Assembly: GCA_036494815.1 (NCBI GenBank)
Contig: DASXNV010000112.1
Coordinates: 1-64,000 of the forward strand
Source: Poindextera sp036494815
GTDB lineage: Bacteria; Pseudomonadota; Alphaproteobacteria; Caulobacterales; Caulobacteraceae
DNA: 64,000 nt
Direction: 5' to 3'
The notes under the pieces are model-generated. The model was not told where the DNA came from, did no database searches, and was given only the letters and a program-made list of their open reading frames with translations. Position 1 is the first letter of the stretch. Every line of letters starts with the position of its first letter. Shown piece after piece: positions 25,596 to 34,900 of this stretch. The position numbers and the translations under genes are program-made.

Positions 25596-25940
25596 ATGGC
25601 GACCATTCCCTTGAACGCTTTGCTTCCCGTGACCGACCCGCTCAGCGCCAAGCCCAGCGGGACACGGCTGGTCCGACTCAGCGAAGCCACGCGCGGCTTG
25701 GCCGGATTGGTGGCGCGGGTCGGAGCCGAGGACGATGGCCACGGGGCCATCGATCCAGCCGAACTGGAGCGCCGGCTGCTGGAGATGGGCTTCGTCGAGG
25801 GCGCCAAGATCCGGCTGCTACACGAGGGCTTCATTGGCCGTGACCCCATCGCCGTGCAATTGGATGACATGCGCATCGCCCTTCGCCGCCGCGAAGCGCG
25901 CGGTGTCTGGATCGACGTGAGCGACGAGACCCCCGCGTGA
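25596..25940 (+). CDS. feoA: FeoA, ferrous iron transport accessory protein
   Basis: 114 residues with the SH3-like FeoA domain in the C-terminal two thirds (LERRLLEMGFVEGAKIRLLHE, then DPIAVQLDDMRIALRRREA). The LxEMGF segment is the family signature. FeoA acts in the cytoplasm on the FeoB transporter. ATG 25596 is preferred; TTG codons at 25590 and 25593 are alternatives and the Shine-Dalgarno is weak, perhaps because the Fur site occupies the leader. The N-terminus is about 40 residues longer than minimal FeoA proteins. The stop overlaps the feoB GTG as GTGA. Confidence 0.9.
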   Translation: MATIPLNALLPVTDPLSAKPSGTRLVRLSEATRGLAGLVARVGAEDDGHGAIDPAELERRLLEMGFVEGAKIRLLHEGFIGRDPIAVQLDDMRIALRRREARGVWIDVSDETPA

Positions 25941-27814
25941 CCGACGCCATCGCCGCCCCGCCGCGGATCGCCCTGGTCGGCAATCCCAATTCCGGCAAGA
26001 CAGCCCTGTTCAACGCCCTCACCGGCTCGCGCCAGAAGGTCGCCAACTATGCCGGCGTCACCGTCGAGCGCAAGGAAGGCTCGCTGACCACCCCCACGGG
26101 CGAGCGGATCGTGGTCCTGGACCTGCCCGGCACCTATTCCCTGCGCGCCCGTAGCCCCGACGAGGAGGTCACCCGCGACGCGGTGCTGGGCCGCCTGGCG
26201 GGTGAGACTCGGCCCGACGCCATCGTCTGCGTCGCCGACGCCACCAATCTGCGGCTGGTGCTGCGGCTTGTGATCGAGTTGACCCAGGTCGGCCTGCCCA
26301 TCGTGTTGGCGTTGAACATGTACGACATCGCCCAGCGCCAGGGCCTGGATATCGACATCGACAAGCTGTCGGCCGAACTGGGCGTGCCGATCGTGACCAC
26401 GGTCGCCACCCGGCGACGGGGCATCAGCGATCTGATCGAACAGGTCGAGACCCTGACCCGCACCGGCCAACACGCCGCCGCGGCCTCGGCCTGGAGCGAA
26501 CCCAGCGCCGGCGAACTTCGCGGCGCTCACCGCCGCGCCGAGATGATCCTGAAAGCCTGCGTCAAGCCGCCCGTAAGGCCCGACACCTGGACCGGCAAGC
26601 TGGACAACGTGCTGCTGCACCCGGTGGCCGGGATCCTGATCCTGCTCGCTATCCTGTTTTTCATGTTCCAGGCGGTGTTCACCTGGGCGACCCCGGTGAT
26701 GGACCAGATCAGCGCCGGTTTCGCCCTGCTGGGCCAGGGCGTCGGCCATGTGCTGCCCGAGGGGGTGCTGCGCAGCCTGATCGTCAACGGCGTCATCGCC
26801 GGCGTGGGCAGCGTGATCGTGTTCCTGCCCCAGATCATGATCCTGTTCTTCTTCATCATCCTCCTGGAAGACTTCGGCTATATGGCCCGGGCGGCCTTTC
26901 TGATGGACCGGATCATGGGCGGCGCCGGGCTGCATGGCCGCGCCTTCATCCCGCTGCTGTCGAGCTTCGCCTGCGCCATTCCCGGGATCATGGCCACGCG
27001 GGTGATCGACCATAAGCGTGATCGGCTGACCACCATCCTGGTAGCGCCCTTGATGACCTGCTCGGCGCGTATCCCGGTCTATACCCTGATCATAGGCGCC
27101 TTCATTCCCCACCGCACGGTCTGGGGGTGGGTCAGCCTTCAGGGCCTGGTCATGTTCGGTCTTTATGGCGCTGGCATCGTCAGCGCCCTTCTGGTCGCGG
27201 TGGTGATCCGCAAGGTCTTCTGGCGGGGGGCGTCCGAGCCCTTCATCATGGAGTTGCCGGCCTACAAGATCCCTGATCCCAAGAACGTGGCCCGCAGCGT
27301 GATGCAACGGGGAATGATCTTCCTGCAGCGCGCCGGCACCATCATCCTGTCGATGATGATCCTGATTTGGTTCCTATCCTCAGTGCCGGGCGCGCCGGCG
27401 GGCGCGGTTGGTCCGGCGATCAATTACAGCTTCGCCGGAATGATCGGTCACGCACTGTTGCCTGTGTTGAGCCCGATCGGCTTTTCCTGGCAAATGGCGG
27501 TGGCCCTGATTCCCGGCATGGCGGCGCGCGAAGTGGCGGTGGGCGCCCTGGCCACGGTCTATTCGGTTGGCGGTGGCGAGAGCGCGGCGGGGGTGCTCGG
27601 TCCCATGCTGTCCCAGCATTGGTCGATCGCCTCGGCCCTGGCCTTCCTGGCTTGGTATGTTTTTGCGCCGCAGTGCGCCTCGACCCTAGGCGTGGTCAAG
27701 CGCGAGACCAATTCGTGGCTGTGGCCGAGCCTGATGTTCGCCTACATGATCACCCTGGCCTATATCGCCGCCTTTATCGTCTATCACCTAGCCCTGGCGC
27801 TTGGAGGCGGATGA
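25937..27814 (+). CDS. feoB: FeoB, ferrous iron permease with GTPase domain
   Basis: 625 residues. The N-terminal G-protein domain has G1 GNPNSGKTALFN, G3 DLPGTYSLRA and G4 LNMYD. It is followed by a helical insert and a polytopic permease with the two gate regions (LLSSFACAIPGIMATR and a second one near PGMAAREVAVGAL). It imports Fe2+ across the inner membrane. The start is GTG coupled to feoA. The protein is shorter than the 773 residues of E. coli FeoB, mainly in the linker, which is normal for this class. A small Cys-rich gene follows directly. Confidence 0.96.
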   Translation: MTDAIAAPPRIALVGNPNSGKTALFNALTGSRQKVANYAGVTVERKEGSLTTPTGERIVVLDLPGTYSLRARSPDEEVTRDAVLGRLAGETRPDAIVCVADATNLRLVLRLVIELTQVGLPIVLALNMYDIAQRQGLDIDIDKLSAELGVPIVTTVATRRRGISDLIEQVETLTRTGQHAAAASAWSEPSAGELRGAHRRAEMILKACVKPPVRPDTWTGKLDNVLLHPVAGILILLAILFFMFQAVFTWATPVMDQISAGFALLGQGVGHVLPEGVLRSLIVNGVIAGVGSVIVFLPQIMILFFFIILLEDFGYMARAAFLMDRIMGGAGLHGRAFIPLLSSFACAIPGIMATRVIDHKRDRLTTILVAPLMTCSARIPVYTLIIGAFIPHRTVWGWVSLQGLVMFGLYGAGIVSALLVAVVIRKVFWRGASEPFIMELPAYKIPDPKNVARSVMQRGMIFLQRAGTIILSMMILIWFLSSVPGAPAGAVGPAINYSFAGMIGHALLPVLSPIGFSWQMAVALIPGMAAREVAVGALATVYSVGGGESAAGVLGPMLSQHWSIASALAFLAWYVFAPQCASTLGVVKRETNSWLWPSLMFAYMITLAYIAAFIVYHLALALGGG

Positions 27815-27815
27815 G

Positions 27816-27962
27816 ATGATCCAGACTGTCCTGGCCTATGTGATCGTCGCGGTCGCCGCCGCCTGGTCGCTACGATCCTTCCTGCCTCGTCTGAAGCCGA
27901 CGCAGGTCAAGGCCGCGCCCAAGTCTGACGGGGCTTGCGAAAACTGCGACTGCGGACGCTAA
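27816..27962 (+). CDS. Small FeoB-associated Cys-rich membrane protein
   Basis: 48-codon gene one base after the feoB stop, with GGAGG just upstream. It encodes a single N-terminal transmembrane helix (MIQTVLAYVIVAVAAAWSLR) and a short basic, then cysteine-rich tail ending GACENCDCGR with three cysteines. Proteins of this shape are known next to feoB in many bacteria and may bind iron or an Fe-S cluster to handle incoming iron. It takes the place that feoC holds in enterobacteria but is not a homologue of it. The function is not established. Confidence 0.78.
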   Translation: MIQTVLAYVIVAVAAAWSLRSFLPRLKPTQVKAAPKSDGACENCDCGR

Positions 27963-28041
27963 AACGCCACGGATGATTGCCAAGCCGGGCGACGCCTGCT
28001 GAGTTTGGGCGTGGGCATGTCAAGCGCCCGAGGAGTTGTTC

Positions 28042-30420
28042 GTGATCCGCACTATCTGCAGCATCGCCGCTATAGGCATGCTTGTCGCCAGCGCCGCCGG
28101 GGCCCAGACGGGTGACACGGTGGCCATCTACACGCCGGCCCGCCCCTTCACCGAGACCATACAGGGGGTGGGGGTCGTCGATCCCTATCGCTGGCTGGAA
28201 GACGCCAACGATCCCCTGGTGGTCAACTGGACCCAGGCTGAGAACCAGCGCACGCGGGACCGGCTCGACGCTCTGAAGACGCGCGATCCGATCAAGCGCG
28301 ACTTGACCCGGCTGATCACCGCCACTGCGCCCGCCTATTCTGATCTGCAGGCCAGGGGCGCTCACGTGTTCGGCCTCTACAGCGACCCGGCGCGCCAGCA
28401 GTCTGCGCTGGTGATCCTGAGCGATCTGGCCGATCCGGCGAGCCGCAAGGCGCTGATCGATCCCAACATCCTGGATCCTTCTGGCCTGACCGCCATAGAC
28501 TGGTATGTGGCCTCCCCCGACGGCCGTCTGGTCGCCGTCTCCCTGTCCAAGGGCGGCAGCGAGGACGGGACGCTGCACATCTATGACGTGGCGAGCGGCC
28601 AGGAAATCGGCCAGCCGATCCCGCGAGTGCAGTACCCTACCGCCGGAGGCTCATTGGCCTGGGCTCAGGACAGCCGCGGTTTCTGGTACACCCGCTATCC
28701 GAGCGAGGACGCGCCCGTCACCGAGCGCCACTTCAACCTGCAGCTCTATTTCCATGCCCTGGCCGCCGAACCGGCCCAGCCGCCCGGAGCAGGTCGTATC
28801 CACCTGTTCGGCCACCACGCAACCGCCGCGGCGGCGGCGCCTTTGACTCCCGGAGATTGGCGCGTCGATCCCTTGGCGCTGGGAGCCAAGGACGGGCTGG
28901 AGCGGGTTTCGGAGATTTTCCTCGACAACCGCTATGGCCGGGGCGTGATCATGGCTTCGGTGCAGCGCGGCGACGGCGGTGAATGGGCGCACTATCTGCT
29001 GCGCCGGGGCAAGCCACCGGCCCTGATCTCCACCTATGCCGACAAGATCGTCTACGCCACGGTCGGGCCGGACGACGCCGTTTATGGCGTGTCCCGCGCC
29101 GGCGCGCCCAATGGCAAGATCGTCAAGCTCAAGCTGAAGGGCCTGAAACTCGGAGCGACCCTGGCCAATGCGCCTGTCATCGTGCCCGAAAGCAACGTCG
29201 CCATCCTCACCGACGGCGCCGCCTATAACCGCCCCGATCTGACCCTGGACCACGGCCACCTGATCGTGCGCGACATCGTCGGCGGCCCGAACCAGTTGCG
29301 GGTGTTCAACCTTGAGGGCAAGCCGCTGTTCAAGCTGCCCCTGCCCGAGATCGCCGCCAACAGCGAGATCGAGGTGCTGGCTGATGGCGACATGCTGTTC
29401 GACGTCTCCACCTATCTGCGCGCCCGTTACTATCAGCGCTGGACCCCCACCACCGGAAAGGTCGTGGAGGCGGGCCTGGGCGGCCAAAGCCCCATCGACT
29501 TCAGCGACGCGGAGGTCGTGCGCGCCTTCGCAACCTCCAAGGATGGGACCAAGGTTCCGCTTAACATCGTTCGCCGGCGCGGCCTGGCGCTCAATGGCCA
29601 GACCCCTACCCTTCTCTATGGCTATGGTGGCTACGGCCTCAGCATGAGCCCTTCCTTTCTGGGGGCCATGCGGCGGCTTTGGCTGGACTCCGGCGGGGTC
29701 TATGTGGTGGCCAATATCCGTGGCGGTTCGGAATATGGCGAGCGCTGGCACAGCCAGGGCGCACTGACCAACAAGCAGAACGTGTTCGACGACTTCGCCG
29801 CCGCCGGCCAGTTCCTGATCGACAGCGGCTATACCAGCCACGACAAACTGGCGATCATGGGCGGCTCCAACGGGGGCCTGCTCATGGGGGCGACCCTGAC
29901 CCAGCATCCGAGCCTGGCCCACGCCGTGGTCTCATCGGTCGGCATCTACGACATGCTGCGCGTCGAGCTTGACCCCAATGGCGCCTTCAATGTCACCGAG
30001 TTCGGCTCGATCAAGGATCCGGACCAGTTCAAGGCGCTGTACGCCTATTCTCCCTACCACCACGCCAGGATGGGAACCGCCTATCCGGCCGTGCTGATGC
30101 TGACGGGCGCCAATGACGGCCGGGTCAATCCCATGCAGTCCCGCAAATTCACCGCCGTACTGCAGGCGGATTCCAGCTCGGGCCTGCCGATCCTGCTGCG
30201 CACCAGCACCACCTCCGGCCACGGAATCGGCAGTTCGTTGACCGAGCGTATCGGCCAGCAGACCGACCAACTCGCCTTCCTGTTCGACCAGCTGGGCATG
30301 GACTATCCGCCGGGGACGACGCTGCCGACAGCCTATGTCGCGCCGCCCTGGCAGCGGCCGGCGGTGCACGGACATGTGCGGCATAGAGCCAAGCCGAAGC
30401 CGGCCGCAAAGCCGAACTGA
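28042..30420 (+). CDS. Prolyl oligopeptidase (S9A), secreted
   Basis: 792 residues: signal peptide (IRTICSIAAIGMLVASAAGA), seven-bladed propeller, then the alpha/beta-hydrolase catalytic domain. The nucleophile serine is in IMGGSNGGLLMGA (about Ser609), the acid in TGANDGRVNP, and the histidine in TSGHGIGSS. The YGYGGYGLSMSPSF and NIRGGSEYGERWH blocks are typical of S9A peptidases, which cleave after proline in short peptides. GTG 28042 is chosen because AGGAG lies six bases upstream; TTG 28036 is too close. A Pro-, Ala- and Lys-rich tail ends the protein. It converges with gltD across a 16-base gap. Confidence 0.93.
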   Translation: MIRTICSIAAIGMLVASAAGAQTGDTVAIYTPARPFTETIQGVGVVDPYRWLEDANDPLVVNWTQAENQRTRDRLDALKTRDPIKRDLTRLITATAPAYSDLQARGAHVFGLYSDPARQQSALVILSDLADPASRKALIDPNILDPSGLTAIDWYVASPDGRLVAVSLSKGGSEDGTLHIYDVASGQEIGQPIPRVQYPTAGGSLAWAQDSRGFWYTRYPSEDAPVTERHFNLQLYFHALAAEPAQPPGAGRIHLFGHHATAAAAAPLTPGDWRVDPLALGAKDGLERVSEIFLDNRYGRGVIMASVQRGDGGEWAHYLLRRGKPPALISTYADKIVYATVGPDDAVYGVSRAGAPNGKIVKLKLKGLKLGATLANAPVIVPESNVAILTDGAAYNRPDLTLDHGHLIVRDIVGGPNQLRVFNLEGKPLFKLPLPEIAANSEIEVLADGDMLFDVSTYLRARYYQRWTPTTGKVVEAGLGGQSPIDFSDAEVVRAFATSKDGTKVPLNIVRRRGLALNGQTPTLLYGYGGYGLSMSPSFLGAMRRLWLDSGGVYVVANIRGGSEYGERWHSQGALTNKQNVFDDFAAAGQFLIDSGYTSHDKLAIMGGSNGGLLMGATLTQHPSLAHAVVSSVGIYDMLRVELDPNGAFNVTEFGSIKDPDQFKALYAYSPYHHARMGTAYPAVLMLTGANDGRVNPMQSRKFTAVLQADSSSGLPILLRTSTTSGHGIGSSLTERIGQQTDQLAFLFDQLGMDYPPGTTLPTAYVAPPWQRPAVHGHVRHRAKPKPAAKPN

Positions 30421-30436
30421 GAGCCGAGCGCAGCGC

Positions 30437-31888
30437 CTAGCGCGGCAGGTTGCTCGCCCCCATCAGGAACTCGTCCACCGAGCGGGCGCACTGGCGGCCC
30501 TCTCGGATGGCCCAGACTACAAGGGACTGGCCGCGCCGCATGTCGCCGCAGGAAAAGATGCGGGGCACCGAGCTTCGATAGTCGTGGGTGGTGGCCCTCA
30601 CATTGCCGCGGGGATCCAGGTCGACCGCGGCCTGGGCCAGCAGGGGCTCCGGCCGGGGACCGAGGAAGCCCATGGCCAATAGCACCAGATCGGCCCTGAG
30701 CGTGAACGCGCTACCCTCGACCTCGGTCATGGTCATGCGCCCGTCAGCGCCCTTGGCCCACTCAACCCGGACGCACTCCAGCCCCGCGATACGGCCGTCG
30801 GCTCCAATGGCCTGCTTGGCGAGGACCGACCAATCGCGATCGCAGCCCTCTTCCTGGGACGACGAGGTGCGCAGCTTCAGCGGCCAGTCGGGCCAGGTCA
30901 GGGCCTTGTTTTCCTTCGCCGGCGGCTGGGGCATGATCTCTAGCTGAGTGACCGAGGCGGCGCCCTGGCGGTTTGATGTGCCGATGCAATCCGAGCCTGT
31001 GTCGCCGCCGCCGATGACCAGCACGTGCTTGCCCTTGGCCGAAATGGCGCCGCTGGGCGCAGCCTGCCATTCGTCGTCTCCAGCGACCCGCTTGTTCTGC
31101 TGGGTGAGGAAATCCATGGCGAAATGAATGCCGGCGAACTCGTGTGGCGGCAGATCCAGGTCACGGGGCAGCTCGGCGCCCCCCGACAGCACCACCGCGT
31201 CGAACTCGGCCATCAGCGCGTCGACCGATAGCGTCACGCCGACCTCGACCCCGGGGCGGAACTCGACACCCTCGGCGCGCATCTGTTCGATGCGGCGGTC
31301 GATGTGCACCTTCTCCATCTTGAAGTCTGGGATGCCATAGCGCAGCAGGCCACCGACCCGGTCGTTCTTTTCAAACAGCACCACGTCGTGACCGGCCCGG
31401 GCCAACTGCTGGCTGCAGGCCAGGCCCGCCGGCCCCGAACCGACCACCGTTACGCGCTTTCCGGTCCTGGTCATCGGCGCTTGAGGGACAATCCAGCCCT
31501 CCTTCCAGCCGCGATCGACGATCTCGCACTCGATGGATTTGATGGTGACCGGGTTGTCGTCGATGTTCAGCGTGCAGGAGGCCTCGCAGGGCGCGGGGCA
31601 GATGCGGCCGGTGAATTCGGGAAAATTGTTGGTGGTGTGCAGGTTGTCGAGCGCCACCCGCCACTGGTCACGATAGACCAGATTGTTCCAGTCGGGGATC
31701 TGGTTGTTGACCGGGCAGCCCTGGTGACAGAACGGAATCCCGCAATCCATGCAGCGCGCGGCCTGCTGGCTCACCGCGGCGGGGGCCAGCGGCTTGACGA
31801 ACTCATTCCAGGTCTTCAGGCGCTCGTCGGGCTTTTGATAGCCGCGGTCTTGGCGCTCGATCTCCAGGAAGCCGGTTGGCTTGCCCAT
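30437..31888 (-). CDS. gltD: Glutamate synthase (NADPH) small subunit
   Basis: 483 residues. The beta subunit of bacterial GOGAT supplies electrons from NADPH to the large subunit. N-terminal cysteine motifs for Fe-S clusters (CMDCGIPFCHQGCP and CPAPCEASCTL) are followed by an FAD-binding VVGSGPAGLACSQQLA segment and a second nucleotide site LVIGGGDTGSDC. ATG 31888. It lies 87 bases downstream of gltB on the same strand, the normal order for the operon gltB-gltD. With GS it forms the main low-ammonium assimilation route. Confidence 0.96.
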   Translation of the reverse strand: MGKPTGFLEIERQDRGYQKPDERLKTWNEFVKPLAPAAVSQQAARCMDCGIPFCHQGCPVNNQIPDWNNLVYRDQWRVALDNLHTTNNFPEFTGRICPAPCEASCTLNIDDNPVTIKSIECEIVDRGWKEGWIVPQAPMTRTGKRVTVVGSGPAGLACSQQLARAGHDVVLFEKNDRVGGLLRYGIPDFKMEKVHIDRRIEQMRAEGVEFRPGVEVGVTLSVDALMAEFDAVVLSGGAELPRDLDLPPHEFAGIHFAMDFLTQQNKRVAGDDEWQAAPSGAISAKGKHVLVIGGGDTGSDCIGTSNRQGAASVTQLEIMPQPPAKENKALTWPDWPLKLRTSSSQEEGCDRDWSVLAKQAIGADGRIAGLECVRVEWAKGADGRMTMTEVEGSAFTLRADLVLLAMGFLGPRPEPLLAQAAVDLDPRGNVRATTHDYRSSVPRIFSCGDMRRGQSLVVWAIREGRQCARSVDEFLMGASNLPR

Positions 31889-31975
31889 CGTTTACTCCGA
31901 AGTCAAAAGGTTACCCTCAGAATCTTCCGCCGTTCGTCGGAACAGCAGAAGGTTCATCATGCGGTTTGGCCGCGC

Positions 31976-34900
31976 CTATTCGGCGGCGACGGTTTTGGAG
32001 GCCAGGCGCTCGGCTTCCAGGTCAAGTAGGGCTCTGCGGTAGTCCTTGGGCATGACCTTGACGAAATAGGTCAAGGACGCGTCCCAGTCTTCGAGCAGCG
32101 CGCGAGCCCGGCTGCTGCCGGTGTGCAGCAGATGGCGCTCGATCAGAATCCGCAGGCGCTCGCTGTCATGGTGCAACATGTCGCCCATGCCGTTGTCTTG
32201 GACGTCCAGCGCCCGTTGACGCGGACGGCCGGCGATCTCGACGACATTGGCCGTGGGGCCCAGGCGCTCAAGCTCGACCATGGCCAGGTTGCACAGGGCG
32301 CCGAAGCGGCCGTGGGGGTCATAGACATAGGCTACGCCGCCCGACATGCCCGCCGCGAAGTTGCGGCCGGTGTCACCCAGCACCACCACCGCGCCGCCGG
32401 TCATATACTCGCAGCCATGGTCGCCCACCCCCTCGACCACCGTCACGGCGCCCGAATTGCGCACCGCGAAGCGCTCGCCGGCGACCCCCTGGAAATAGGC
32501 CTCACCGGCGATGGCGCCGTAGAGCACGGTATTGCCGACGATGATATTCTGAGTCGGATCGCGATTGACGCCTTCAGGCTGGCGCACCACCACCCGGCCG
32601 CCGGACAGGCCCTTACCCACATAGTCGTTGGCGTCACCGGTCAGTTCCAGCGACACGCCGTGGGCCAGGAAGGCGCCGAAGCTCTGCCCTGCAACCCCGG
32701 TCAACCGCACGGAGATGGTCCCGTCGGCCAGGCCGGTATGACCATGGCGGCGCGCGACTTCGCCGGACAGCATCGCCCCGACCGTGCGGTTCACATTGCG
32801 CACAGTCTGTTCGATCACCACCGGCTTGCCGCCGTCCAGGGCCGGTTGCGCCGCCGCGATCAGGGTGTGGTCGAGGGCGTGCTGCAAGCCGTGGTTCTGG
32901 AGCTCGCTGTTCCAGCGGCTGATCTCGGGGGCGACATCGACCTCGTAGAGCAGCTTTGACAGGTCGACGCCCTTGGCCTTCCAGTGATCCACCGCCGGAC
33001 GGGTATCCAGCCGGTCGACCCGGCCGATCATGTCCCGCACGGTGCGGAAGCCCATCTGAGCCATGATCCCTCGCAGCTCTTCGGCCACGAAGAAGAAGTA
33101 GTTGATCACGTGCTCGGGCTGGCCCGTGAAGCGCGCGCGCAGCACGGGATCCTGGGTCGCTACCCCCACCGGGCAGGTGTTCAGGTGACACTTGCGCATC
33201 ATGATGCACCCGGCCGCGATCAGGGGCGCGGTGGCGAAGCCGAACTCATCGGCCCCCAGGAGCGCGGCGACAGCCACGTCCCGACCGGTGCGGAGGCCCC
33301 CGTCCGCCTGGACGGCGATGCGACCGCGCAGGCCATTGAGCAGCAGGGTCTGCTGGGTCTCGGCCAGGCCGATCTCCCAGGGCGAACCGGCATGAGTCAG
33401 CGAGGTAAGCGGCGAGGCGCCCGTGCCCCCCTCAAAGCCGGAGATGGTCACATGGTCCGCCCGCGCTTTGGCCACGCCGGCGGCGACCGTGCCGACCCCA
33501 ACCTCGGAGACCAGCTTGACCGAGATCCGCGCGGCCGGATTGACGTTCTTCAGGTCGTGGATCAGCTGGGCCAGATCCTCGATCGAATAGATGTCATGGT
33601 GCGGCGGCGGTGAAATCAGGCCAACCCCGGGGGTGGAGTGACGTACCCGGGCGATGTTCTTGTCGACCTTGTGGCCGGGCAGTTGGCCGCCCTCTCCGGG
33701 CTTGGCGCCCTGGGCCATCTTGATCTGGATGTCGTCGGCGTTGACCAGATATTCGGCGGTGACGCCAAACCGTCCCGAGGCCACCTGCTTGATCGCCGAG
33801 CGCATGGAGTCGCCGTTGGCCAGCGGCTTGAAACGGTCGGACTCTTCGCCGCCCTCACCGGTGTTCGACTTGCCGCCGATCCGGTTCATGGCGATGGCCA
33901 AGGTGGTGTGGGCCTCGCGGCTGATCGAGCCGAAGCTCATGGCTCCTGTGGCGAAGCGGCGCACAATGTCGGCGGCCGGTTCGACCTCGTCCAGAGACAA
34001 AGGCGCTTCGGCCGGCTTCAGCTGCATCAGGCCGCGGATGGTCAGCAGGCGCTGGCTTTGCTCGTTGATGCTGTTGGCGAAAGCCTTGTAGGCTTCCGGC
34101 TGTTCGCCGCGCACCGCGTGCTGCAGGTTGGAGACCGATTCCGGCGTCCAGGCATGCTCCTCGCCGCGGATGCGGAAGGCGTAGGCGCCGCCCACATCCA
34201 GCATGTTGCGATAGATGGGCGCGTCGCCATAGGCGTCCCGATGCCGTTGCACGGTTTCGACGGCGATCTCGGCTAGGCCCGAGCCTTCGATAGTGCTGGC
34301 GGTGCCGGTGAAATATTTCTCGATGAACTCGCTCGACAGCCCGACCGCGTCGAAGATCTGGGCGCCGCAATAGGACTGATAGGTGGAGATGCCCATCTTG
34401 GACATGACCTTCAGCACGCCCTTGCCGATGGCCTTGATGTAGTTCTTCTGAACCTCATAGGCCTTGAGCGGCACCGCCTCGCTGACCCGGATCGCTTCCA
34501 GGGTCTCGAACGCCAGGTAAGGATTGATCGCCTCGGCGCCATAGCCGGCCAGCACACAGAAATGGTGGACTTCGCGCGCCTCGCCGGTCTCGATGACGAG
34601 GCCGGTCTGCATGCGCAGGCCCTGACGGATCAGGTGGTGATGCACCGCCGCGGTGGCCAGGGCCGCCGGCATCGGTATGCGGTTGGCCGAGGCCGCCCGG
34701 TCCGACAGGATCAGGATGTTGTTGTCGGCAAGCACCGCTTCGGTCGCCGCGCCGCACAGGCGTTCCAGGGCGTGACGCAGCCCCATCTCGCCTTCCGACG
34801 CGGCCCAGGTGGTGTCCAGGGTCGAGGTGCGGAACGCGCCGTCGAGCAGTTCGGAGATCGCCCGGATCTTTTCCAGGTCGGCGTTGGTCAGCACCGGCTG

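Noticed and set aside
25490..27307. 605-codon open frame opposite feoA and feoB
   Set aside because: His-, Asp- and Gln-rich shadow of the FeoB coding frame.
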